Positions 1 to 5,718 of a stretch of 49,754 bases of DNA are shown here, one piece after another. A program made the translations under genes and the position numbers. The DNA comes from an uncultured Bacillota bacterium (GTDB lineage Bacteria > Bacillota > Clostridia > Christensenellales > UBA1242), in contig CAMRTM010000006.1 of the NCBI GenBank assembly GCA_947053645.1, forward strand, positions 1-49,754, written 5' to 3'. Below the pieces are notes generated by a model. It saw only the letters and a list, made by a program, of their open reading frames with translations, was not told where the DNA came from and ran no database searches. Positions within the stretch are counted from its first letter, which is position 1, and every line of letters starts with the position of its first letter.

Positions 1-147
1 ATAATATTACTTGAATTGCAAGAATATATTTCTTTCTTTTACTAATCTCTTTGCTACTTTCTCTATTACCTTTTCTTTCTTTGCAAATTTTCTGCAAAAT
101 CCCTTATTATTTATATAATAGAATTTGATAGAATAATATAATAAGCG

Positions 148-321
148 TCAACCTGCTTTCTTTTTAGGCTTATAAGCAGGACAGGCGATAGCAGTGATTT
201 TATAACTTTGTTTACACTCATTCTCACATGACTTGCATAACTCGTCATAGCAAACTCTATGCCTTTTACCTGTTTTGAGGTAAAAAATGTTCTCTTCTAT
301 GAATTTCTTACTTAATTTCAT
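148..321 (-). CDS. Small Cys-rich hypothetical protein (57 aa)
   Basis: I do not recognise this gene. The product is 57 aa, basic at both ends, with five cysteines including a CKSCENEC stretch, which could bind a metal or form a small zinc knuckle. I chose the ATG at 321 because AAAGGAGG lies at a good distance upstream; the longer reading frame back to 414 starts at a TTG with no ribosome site. It lies downstream of and codirectional with the Cro-like gene, so it is probably an early gene of the same element, reading out of the window to the left. It could also be a short excisionase-like or structural peptide, but nothing in the sequence decides this. Confidence 0.55.
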   Translation of the reverse strand: MKLSKKFIEENIFYLKTGKRHRVCYDELCKSCENECKQSYKITAIACPAYKPKKKAG

Positions 322-434
322 GCTTTCATTTCCTCCTTTAATTGATTCATGCTCTGTGGCTGCGTTAAATGACTTATAGCGAACAAAACTGCTGTTTTGC
401 GAGCAATTTATCAACTCAAATAATCGTTAACCTT

Positions 435-458
435 AAAATTGAAAAAATCTTCAATTTT
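435..458 (-). terminator. Weak hairpin downstream of the Cro-like gene
   Basis: A 9-bp inverted repeat (AAAATTGAA / TTCAATTTT, 6-nt loop) lies 20 bp after the stop of the Cro-like gene. It is AT-only except one pair, and the U run on the minus strand is short, so termination would be partial at best. Confidence 0.25.
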
Positions 459-477
459 GCGACTTATTTTTTCAGGG

Positions 478-675
478 CTAATTCCCACTGAATAAATAGT
501 CAATGCTATTGTTCTCTTGAAACAAAGAAGCGATTTCTTTACACTCTGGCATTCTAAATGGAATTTTGCCATTTACTTTAAGCCTAGCAGTGTCAACTTT
601 GATATTCAAAAGACTTGCAATGTCTTTTATACTAATATCTTGCTTTATCATTTCTGCCTTTAAGTTTCTATACAT
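478..675 (-). CDS. Cro/CI-type (XRE) DNA-binding protein, 65 aa
   Basis: This is a minimal helix-turn-helix protein of the XRE/Cro superfamily. Helices 2-3 correspond to the stretch SIKDIASLLNIKVDTARLK, followed by a PECKEIASLF segment typical of the fourth helix and a C-terminal YLFSG. There is no dimerisation domain beyond the HTH, as in Cro-like antirepressors. The ATG at 675 is favoured: AAAGGAGG ends 8 nt upstream, whereas the GTG at 684 lies inside that ribosome site. It is transcribed away from the CI-like gene (881-1285) from a consensus promoter at 727-755 that contains an operator. By analogy with phage switches it should control the element's early genes; that role is inferred from layout. 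Confidence 0.8.
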   Translation of the reverse strand: MYRNLKAEMIKQDISIKDIASLLNIKVDTARLKVNGKIPFRMPECKEIASLFQENNSIDYLFSGN

Positions 676-697
676 AAGTTTCACCTCCTTTTAGTCA

Positions 698-776
698 AGT
701 ATACAAAACTATACTTTGACAATTATATTATATTTAGTTTTGTATACCATGTCAAGCAAAATTTGTATAGTTTTAC
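698..776. promoter_or_regulatory. Operator cluster of the divergent regulator pair
   Basis: GTATACAAAACT at 699-710 recurs as a perfect 12-bp inverted copy at 736-747, and a related site GTATAGTTTTAC lies at 765-776. The first copy is part of the palindrome AGTATA-6-TATACT (698-715). The middle copy lies exactly between the -35 and -10 of the leftward promoter; the others flank it. This is the arrangement of repressor operators between cI and cro genes. Confidence 0.65.
727..755 (-). promoter_or_regulatory. Leftward promoter of the Cro-like gene
   Basis: On the minus strand TTGACA (750-755) and TATAAT (727-732) are both perfect consensus and are separated by exactly 17 bp. The start site would fall near 720, giving a leader of about 45 nt that carries a strong ribosome site. 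The spacer holds a 12-bp operator copy, so repressor binding would directly block RNA polymerase. Confidence 0.85.
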
Positions 777-827
777 ATATTTTTTATAAATTTTTTTGCA
801 GAAATTTTATAGGTTTATTTATTTTCC

Positions 828-856
828 TTTACACAACATTCCTTTTTGTGTATAAT
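828..856 (+). promoter_or_regulatory. Rightward promoter of the CI-like gene
   Basis: TTTACA (828-833), a 17-bp spacer and TATAAT (851-856) precede the ATG at 881. The start site would be near 863, leaving an 18-nt leader with GTGAGG as ribosome site. The operator cluster lies about 50 bp upstream rather than inside this promoter, so autoregulation would have to act from a distance. Confidence 0.8.
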
Positions 857-880
857 ATAGGCATCAAAGTGAGGCTTAAT

Positions 881-1285
881 ATGACTATTATGGAAAGAAT
901 AAAAAAAATCATGGATGAGAAAAATCTCACCAAAGCAGACCTTGTTAGACTTTCGGGGTTAAAAAAACCTACCATTTATAGAATATTTGATGAAAGTATA
1001 GATGGCAGCAAAATTAGAATTGAAACTCTTGCACCTATTGCAAAGGCGCTTGATGTAGATTTAGATTATTTATTAGGGAAAGAACCAGTAAATGTTCCAC
1101 CTAGTTTTATGGAGATGACACAAAAGATTTATGAAGCAACAAAAGGGGCAAGAAAACAAGTCGAAGAAATCTCAAAGATTTTAGAGAAACTGCCTAAATT
1201 GTCAGAAGAGCAAATATACCAATTAAATTTATATATTAAACTTTTCCCTGACAAAGACAACAATAAAAAAGACACCGATGATTAG
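881..1285 (+). CDS. CI-like XRE repressor, 134 aa
   Basis: The N-terminal half is a clear HTH_XRE domain: MERIKKIMDEKNLTKADL, then LSGLKKPTIYRIF as the recognition region and ETLAPIAKALDVDLDYLLG as the last helices. The C-terminal 60 residues form a predicted helical segment ending in a charged KDNNKKDTDD tail, probably for oligomerisation; there is no LexA-like Ser-Lys peptidase, so RecA-type self-cleavage is not expected. I start at 881, where GTGAGG stands 6 nt upstream and a 17-bp-spaced promoter precedes; the longer frame back to 716 runs through the operators and promoter and is not coding. It is divergent from the Cro-like gene and most likely maintains the integrated state. Function is inferred from family and layout. 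Confidence 0.85.
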   Translation: MTIMERIKKIMDEKNLTKADLVRLSGLKKPTIYRIFDESIDGSKIRIETLAPIAKALDVDLDYLLGKEPVNVPPSFMEMTQKIYEATKGARKQVEEISKILEKLPKLSEEQIYQLNLYIKLFPDKDNNKKDTDD

Positions 1286-1300
1286 TCGGTGTCCTCTTTT
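1271..1300. terminator. Bidirectional terminator between CI-like and lipoprotein genes
   Basis: A perfect 8-bp stem GACACCGA / TCGGTGTC with a 7-nt loop overlaps the stop codon of the CI-like gene. It has a T-rich tail on the plus strand (CTCTTTT) and an A run before it that gives a U run on the minus strand, so it serves both convergent genes. Confidence 0.8.
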
Positions 1301-1850
1301 AATCTTCTCCATATATGCTATACCAATCATTGATTATTATATATGGGTCAGTCTTCCAGAATAGCAAATATTTATCAATTACTAATTTATAATCGCCATC
1401 CTTTTCCTTTTCTGGAATTTCAAATACTATATAGTAATCTTTTGAAAAGCCTGCTCCTACAGATGCATTTTTCATTCTGTTATACATATAGATATAATCT
1501 TTTGCTTCATAAGTTTTACCACTCGGTGAGGTTAGAGTGAAATTACTTAAAAACAAATCTTTGCTTCTTTTTGAGTTGTTTGTAATTTTAATCTTGATAT
1601 ACATAAAATAATAATCTGTTTTTATAGTTCCACCTAAAGTGCTAGGTATAGTTTTTTGTATTGAAGCCTCATAAACTCGATAATATATATCGTCTTCTAT
1701 CAAATCTTCATACATATTGCAAAAATTTACTTCTTCCTTGTTATCCGAATCGTCTGGCTTATCATTTCCACAAGCACAAAGGCAAAAAACACTTATAACT
1801 ATAAAAAGTAGTAGAAATATTCTAGCAAAATCTTTTCTATAACGAACCAT
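1299..1850 (-). CDS. Secreted lipoprotein, DUF4352-like
   Basis: The protein of 183 aa begins with charged residues and a hydrophobic stretch (about residues 10-26) ending in the lipobox LCAC with the lipidated cysteine at residue 27. An acidic linker (DKPDDSDNKEE) follows. The remaining 140 residues are beta-rich, with a FMYIKIKITNNSK stretch and LTSPSGKTYEA that resemble the immunoglobulin-like DUF4352 fold of Firmicute lipoproteins. AAGGAGG lies 6 nt before the ATG at 1850. Such proteins often sit near the repressor of prophages as lysogenic-conversion cargo, which fits here, being between two XRE genes; a role in surface exclusion or superinfection immunity is only a possibility. Confidence 0.7.
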   Translation of the reverse strand: MVRYRKDFARIFLLLFIVISVFCLCACGNDKPDDSDNKEEVNFCNMYEDLIEDDIYYRVYEASIQKTIPSTLGGTIKTDYYFMYIKIKITNNSKRSKDLFLSNFTLTSPSGKTYEAKDYIYMYNRMKNASVGAGFSKDYYIVFEIPEKEKDGDYKLVIDKYLLFWKTDPYIIINDWYSIYGED

Positions 1851-1994
1851 AATTCCTCCTTATACTAATTGATATTTGATAATATAAATTCATGCTTTAT
1901 ATTTTCTATTCTATCACAAAATATTAGATAGTGTCAATTAGTTAAAGCAAAAACATTTTGATTTATAATTATTCCTGTAATAAAGGAGGCTTTT

Positions 1995-2297
1995 ATGGAC
2001 TGGAATATTAAGAAAGTAATTGATAGAATTTCATATTTTAGAACCAAAAAGAATCTTTCTGCTCGTAAGTTATCTATGACAATAGGCAAGTCGGAACCAT
2101 ACATTCACTCATTAGAGAACGGCGGATTTGACCTTTCATTAAAAGTATTATTAGATATATTTGAGGTGCTTGAAATCTCGCCAACGGAGTTTTTTAGCGA
2201 AAATCCAGAGCAATACAAGAAAGATTTGAAACTTATTGAATACTTTTCTAAATTGAGTGAAAAGCAAAAGGATGCAATTCTTAACCTATACAATTAG
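1995..2297 (+). CDS. XRE-family transcriptional regulator, 100 aa
   Basis: A compact HTH_XRE domain fills residues 8-70: RISYFRTKKNLSARKLSMTI, then GKSEPYIHSLENG as turn and recognition helix, and LKVLLDIFEVLEISPTEFF. The C-terminal 30 residues end in KLSEKQKDAILNLYN, which resembles the KLSEEQIYQLNLYI segment near the end of the CI-like protein at 881-1285, so the two regulators may share a small dimerisation helix. AAAGGAGG stands 6 nt before the ATG. A TATAAT at 1964-1969 is a likely -10, with no convincing -35. It is the last gene before the tRNA-Leu fragment and is followed by a strong terminator. It most likely regulates the integrated element or the lipoprotein beside it. Confidence 0.8.
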   Translation: MDWNIKKVIDRISYFRTKKNLSARKLSMTIGKSEPYIHSLENGGFDLSLKVLLDIFEVLEISPTEFFSENPEQYKKDLKLIEYFSKLSEKQKDAILNLYN

Positions 2298-2308
2298 AGT
2301 AAATACAA

Positions 2309-2346
2309 AAATTCACACTTTTCGGGTGTGAATTTCTTTTTGTTTT
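2309..2346 (+). terminator. Rho-independent terminator of the XRE gene
   Basis: A 10-bp stem AAATTCACAC / GTGTGAATTT with a 7-nt loop is followed by CTTTTTGTTTT. The stop codon of the XRE gene is 12 bp upstream. Confidence 0.85.
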
Positions 2347-2563
2347 ACAAGCGTTCTCATGTATCTATAATAAATATATGAGTAAAAAAAGTTTGGGCTT
2401 TTTCGTGAAAAGTATGTAATTTTTGGGTTTTATGGCATTGAAAAAAACACCTTAAATATATGTAGAAACGGGATTTTTGAGTAGTCGGCATATTCTATAT
2501 AATTATATATGCTGAAAATTGATTTGACAAGTTTTATAAAACGGCATAAAATATCCATGTTAA
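2347..2563. other. Non-coding end of the integrated element
   Basis: No supported gene, promoter or RNA was found between the XRE terminator and the tRNA fragment. It is AT-rich and should contain the integrase arm-binding sites if the tRNA fragment is an att site, but I could not identify repeated arm motifs. Confidence 0.3.
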
Positions 2564-2620
2564 GACTTAAAATCCTGAGTTCGCAAGGACGTGTGGGTTC
2601 GACTCCCACCACCGGCACCA
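2564..2620 (+). other. 3' fragment of tRNA-Leu(UAA): attachment site
   Basis: The sequence from GACTTAAAATCCTG onward matches the 3' part of a tRNA-Leu: anticodon loop CTTAAAA with anticodon TAA, a long variable arm containing GAGTTCGCAAGGAC, a T arm GTGGG-TTCGACT-CCCAC, the acceptor strand CACCGGC, discriminator A and an encoded CCA (2618-2620). There is no D arm or 5' acceptor strand upstream, and the 5' half of the anticodon stem (expected CAGGA) is replaced by TAAGA, so this is not a functional tRNA. A 3' tRNA duplicate next to phage-type regulators is the normal result of site-specific integration into a tRNA gene. Confidence 0.85.
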
Positions 2621-2623
2621 CTC

Positions 2624-2691
2624 AAAAAACTGGCTAATTGGTTTCAACTTTTGAAGAATCAAAAGTCTACAACCTTAACGCCAGCTTTTTT
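2624..2691 (+). terminator. Branched terminator after the tRNA-Leu fragment
   Basis: AAAAAACTGGC (2624-2634) pairs with GCCAGCTTTTTT (2680-2691). Inside, GGTT pairs with AACC and ACTTTTGA with TCAAAAGT. Placed 4 nt after the encoded CCA, it is best read as the original terminator of the intact tRNA-Leu gene, left on the chromosomal side by the integration. Confidence 0.7.
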
Positions 2692-2825
2692 CGTTTTGCG
2701 ACCAAACGAAATCGCAGCAACGCTTGGCGATTTGTCGCAACCTAATAATATGATTTTATATATCTTCTACCAATGTTACTATTTACTTTTAAGGGTTTTT
2801 ATTGCCTCCGTTAAAAAATTCAGTC

Positions 2826-2854
2826 TTGAAATGCGGTTTTTATTGTGATATAAT
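2826..2854 (+). promoter_or_regulatory. Promoter of the Cys-His-Asp protein gene
   Basis: TTGAAA (2826-2831), 17 bp, and TATAAT (2849-2854) with an extended TG at 2846-2847. The gene starts 20 bp further on with GAGGT as ribosome site. Confidence 0.8.
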
Positions 2855-2874
2855 TTCAATAAAGAGGTAAAAGC

Positions 2875-3528
2875 ATGAAACTTATCGATAATATTTTGGA
2901 GTATCAATTTCAACATAATTATGCTAAATATAAACTCGATGGAATAATCAAAAATTTCGACGAAAAATTTTATCATCAATTTGACGGAATGTATTTTCAG
3001 GGACTTCCTATTTATCATCATTTAAAAGAAAACTATTTGACACAAGGACGATGCTACGATGCCTCAGCCACCCTTGGCCTGGCATTTGGAAAAGAAGCAT
3101 TTATTTGCCGTGGAAAATTATTAAGCATGAGCAAGGCTTGGGGCAAAGGAAGGCTTGGACATGGTTGGGTGGAAAAAGGCGGATATTGTTATGACACTAC
3201 TTGGAAAATCGCTTGTCCTAGTAATATATATTACAAAGTATTTAAGCCGATAAAAATCAACAAGATAAGTTATGATAAATTCTTTGATGATTGTAAGTCG
3301 CTTAGAGATTGGACAATCCGTGACAAAGAATGGTATGAAAACAATTATTCTTCCGCTAATTTAATAATTATGGCATTGCGGTCTATTACCAAAAAAGAAT
3401 TGGAAGAATCAAATCTTACTAAAGAGCAAAGGGCATACCTAGAAAAACTTTTACTAGATTTGCCAGATGAATACAAGGCGGAAAGGCCTGAAACAATGAA
3501 GCATTTTATAAGAGAGGAACAACAATAA
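2875..3528 (+). CDS. Putative papain/transglutaminase-fold enzyme, 217 aa
   Basis: I do not recognise a named family. The protein shows a plausible catalytic triad in the right order and spacing for the papain/transglutaminase superfamily: Cys60 in GRCYDAS at the start of a helix (ASATLGLAF), His96 in GHGWVE, and Asp107 in CYDTTW. The residues after His and Asp look like adjacent core strands, as in transglutaminase-like proteins. There is no signal peptide or membrane segment, so it should be cytoplasmic. It has its own promoter and ends before a bidirectional terminator, so it is a single-gene unit just outside the integrated element. It could be a protease, amidase or acyltransferase; the substrate cannot be told. 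Confidence 0.6.
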   Translation: MKLIDNILEYQFQHNYAKYKLDGIIKNFDEKFYHQFDGMYFQGLPIYHHLKENYLTQGRCYDASATLGLAFGKEAFICRGKLLSMSKAWGKGRLGHGWVEKGGYCYDTTWKIACPSNIYYKVFKPIKINKISYDKFFDDCKSLRDWTIRDKEWYENNYSSANLIIMALRSITKKELEESNLTKEQRAYLEKLLLDLPDEYKAERPETMKHFIREEQQ

Positions 3529-3589
3529 GCGAGTATAATTAATTTTTATTAATTTCTAACAATAATTTTTGCCAAAGAAGATTTAAAGA

Positions 3590-3626
3590 AAAAAGAAGGA
3601 GAAACTGAAAGTTAATCCTTCTTTTT
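3590..3626. terminator. Bidirectional terminator
   Basis: An 11-bp stem AAAAAGAAGGA / TCCTTCTTTTT with a 15-nt loop lies between two convergent genes, with A and T runs built into the stem so that either strand gives a U-rich 3' end. It touches the last codon of the minus-strand gene. Confidence 0.75.
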
Positions 3627-4008
3627 ATTTCATAAGTAGCCATGTGAAAAGTGTTGTACATATGGAAACAAGAACTGGCAGCATGAATGAAAACCAAAAA
3701 TTATTGAATAGTGATTTACGGTACTTTACATCATAGATAAGCCCCTCTTCCTTTAAAGTTATTCCACTTATCATAAGATTCTCATTCCCATTTTTATATG
3801 TTGATACATATTCATAATTCACTGGCTCTTTGACCAGCGTAATATAGCCACCTAATTCCAAACTTAAGAGCACCTTCGTTAGTTCTATATTATTTCCTAG
3901 TTCATAATACATAGCGTCAACAAACTTAAAGTTAAAGTTCTTGTCGCTTAACTCTGTATTTTTCTTTTGAAGATACTTTAAAACCTTTCGTTCACTAAAA
4001 TTTAACAT
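3625..4008 (-). CDS. Tail-anchored hypothetical protein, 127 aa
   Basis: I do not recognise this protein by name. Residues 1-95 look like a small winged-helix-type domain: FSERKVLKYLQKK, then DAMYYELGNNIELTKVLLSL, GGYITLV and a LKEEGLIYD segment often seen in phage-type winged-helix proteins. A single hydrophobic helix (MLPVLVSICTTLFTWLL) ends the chain 2 residues before the stop, making it a tail-anchored membrane protein. I start at 4008, 11 bp after the stop of the upstream gene, with AAAGGAAG as ribosome site; the frame extends to 4071 only by overlapping that gene. It is cotranscribed with the membrane XRE regulator at 4020-5639 and is likely its partner; that link is inferred from spacing and shared membrane location. 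Confidence 0.6.
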   Translation of the reverse strand: MLNFSERKVLKYLQKKNTELSDKNFNFKFVDAMYYELGNNIELTKVLLSLELGGYITLVKEPVNYEYVSTYKNGNENLMISGITLKEEGLIYDVKYRKSLFNNFWFSFMLPVLVSICTTLFTWLLMK

Positions 4009-4019
4009 CCTTCTTCCTT

Positions 4020-5639
4020 TTATAATTCTTCTGACGCGTCCCTTATTGGCTTTAGCGTGAATGCTATCCAAAGATATAATAAAATCGTAAATCCACTTGT
4101 AATAGGAAGTGCTATCTTAGCACCTAAGGTTAATCCGCCAAAGAAGGAAAGTGCCAAGAGGTAAAGATTAAAAAGTCCTATGGCTGTATTTAATATTATT
4201 CCAAAAATAAATACAGAAACATTGACATATCGGCCACCATGTTGCAAGCATAGAAATACTATTTGTAATATCAACAAAAGCCCGCTTACAAACGCAACAT
4301 ATCGAAGAGTGGAATCTAAGAAAGATAATCCTATTGATGCACCAATCAAGACAACCATTAAGTATTGCGCAAGTACTGAAAACTTGTATGCCATAATCTT
4401 TCCCGGCTTCTGACCTTGTACGGTCTTCACTTTATGAAGCCCCTTTTCATCCTCTACATATACACTCTTGCGACGACTATTCACAATTGGAAGTGTACAT
4501 AAACCATAAATTGAAGTCAGGTAAATTGAAATATAAAAGAAAATTCCACCAACTGTAAAGTATTCAAACCCAGTAACTGACATAATAGCAACCGTATCTA
4601 CAAACAGCACTATACTCATTACCACCGCAAGCACATTGTTTGCTGTGTTCATTTTTCGTCTAGCAGAGCGAGGTAAAGCACAAGCAATTATCCAGTATAC
4701 AACATTAAACACAAGCACCAAAACACAAATTACACCTAATCCCACGCTGATAAAATTACCCTTCCACTCAAACAAGGCGTCAAACATTGAAGCATGAATC
4801 TGTTTTAGCCATACCACTCCATCGAATGCAATCACAAACATCAAACATAATGACAGCAAAGCAAAGATTGAAATACCGAGCATAAACCAATGTTTTGTTT
4901 CATAGCCACTTACATCAACCTCATGATAAGTGTATACTTCGTCGCGACTGAAATCGCCACCTTCAAGATTCATTGCAATAAGAAGTATTATTTGGGTTAC
5001 AACATTGGCTAGCAACATTATATAGGTTATAATACCCCCGACCGAAACTCTATCAGTAAACAAAAACATGATAATTATCGTTACAACAAGGCTTAATCCT
5101 GCAAACACACATAAAAATACATTATTTAATACCTTTAATCTTGCCCGAGCATAGTTACTTAGTGCAAGCAATACCGACCAATATATTATTTCAAAGCCAA
5201 GCACAACTAGGGACAATATACCAAGTGTTAAATAAAAGAAATTGTTGGTAGAAAAGAGTAGTTTCATAAGTGAGCCGACCCCGTTGCTTGCATTGAATCC
5301 CGGAACGAACATAAGACATAGTGCTATAAAAGCCATAACAGGTACGGCAATTACGCTCCACCCTTGTTTCATTCCATATCGATTATAGCCAACAAGTTGT
5401 TGGCGTTTTACCTTATATTCTTCAGTTATACAATCTTTTTTCTTCTGTTTAAGAAGTTTATCTATTGAAATTTTATAAAATTTTGAAATTGCAACAAGTT
5501 CATCGGCGGTAGGCTCTCTTTTACCTTCTTCAAGTTCTTTTAATTGTTCGCAGGAAAAAGACAAGAGTTTACTTGATACCTCTTGACTTAAATTTTGTTT
5601 CTCTCGTAGTTTAATTAGATTTTCTTGAAACAACTTCAT
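4020..5639 (-). CDS. Membrane-bound XRE regulator with 12 predicted TM helices
   Basis: Residues 1-65 are an XRE helix-turn-helix (FQENLIKLREKQNLSQEVSS ... LEEGKREPTADELVAISKFY). A KKKD linker leads to about twelve hydrophobic helices. The membrane part is repetitive: the blocks starting AFIALCLMFVPGF (about residue 102) and ALLSLCLMFVIAF (about 258) each continue with a FxxxYW helix, an AR-rich cytosolic loop, an NNV helix and a VGGI helix, so a four-helix unit has been duplicated; a more diverged third copy fills the C-terminus. HTH-membrane fusions in Firmicutes usually sense envelope state or small molecules. The gene has no ribosome site; its ATG is 9 nt after a TATACT box. It is probably cotranscribed with the tail-anchored protein downstream. 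Confidence 0.75.
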   Translation of the reverse strand: MKLFQENLIKLREKQNLSQEVSSKLLSFSCEQLKELEEGKREPTADELVAISKFYKISIDKLLKQKKKDCITEEYKVKRQQLVGYNRYGMKQGWSVIAVPVMAFIALCLMFVPGFNASNGVGSLMKLLFSTNNFFYLTLGILSLVVLGFEIIYWSVLLALSNYARARLKVLNNVFLCVFAGLSLVVTIIIMFLFTDRVSVGGIITYIMLLANVVTQIILLIAMNLEGGDFSRDEVYTYHEVDVSGYETKHWFMLGISIFALLSLCLMFVIAFDGVVWLKQIHASMFDALFEWKGNFISVGLGVICVLVLVFNVVYWIIACALPRSARRKMNTANNVLAVVMSIVLFVDTVAIMSVTGFEYFTVGGIFFYISIYLTSIYGLCTLPIVNSRRKSVYVEDEKGLHKVKTVQGQKPGKIMAYKFSVLAQYLMVVLIGASIGLSFLDSTLRYVAFVSGLLLILQIVFLCLQHGGRYVNVSVFIFGIILNTAIGLFNLYLLALSFFGGLTLGAKIALPITSGFTILLYLWIAFTLKPIRDASEEL

Positions 5640-5648
5640 ATTAATTAA

Positions 5649-5678
5649 AGTATACCTACCTTATCTTATTCATGTCAA
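5649..5678 (-). promoter_or_regulatory. Promoter of the membrane XRE gene, predicted leaderless
   Basis: On the minus strand TTGACA (5673-5678), 18 bp, TATACT (5649-5654), and the ATG begins 9 nt further on. Transcription should start 2-3 nt before or at the ATG, and no Shine-Dalgarno is available. Confidence 0.7.
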
Positions 5679-5718
5679 CCTTAACTAAATCAAAACTTTA
5701 CGAAATGTGAAAATATTG

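Larger units (their letters stand above)
1..2620. mobile_element. Right end of an integrated prophage- or ICE-like element
   Basis: The segment is bounded on the right by a 57-nt 3' fragment of a tRNA-Leu gene (2564-2620). To its left lie divergent Cro/CI-like regulators, a small Cys-rich protein, a lipoprotein and another XRE regulator, typical of a regulatory end of a phage or conjugative element. The orientation of the tRNA fragment predicts that the intact tRNA-Leu and the other att site lie to the left, outside the window. No integrase is visible between the last gene (ends 2297) and the att fragment, so it would have to lie at the other end. The left boundary is unknown; coordinates start at the window edge. 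Confidence 0.6.

Noticed and set aside
716-880. N-terminal extension of the CI-like gene (hydrophobic, 55 codons)
   Set aside because: It runs through the operator cluster and the promoter, starts without a ribosome site, and the XRE domain begins right after the ATG at 881.
2550-2620. A functional tRNA-Leu gene
   Set aside because: No D arm or 5' acceptor strand precedes the anticodon loop, and the 5' half of the anticodon stem does not pair.
2430-2848. Two ORFs of 63 and 85 codons across the tRNA-Leu fragment
   Set aside because: They read through the tRNA fragment and its terminator in opposite directions; both are chance frames.
4009-4071. Longer start for the tail-anchored protein
   Set aside because: It would overlap the upstream membrane XRE gene by 52 bp in another frame; the ATG at 4008 has a ribosome site.
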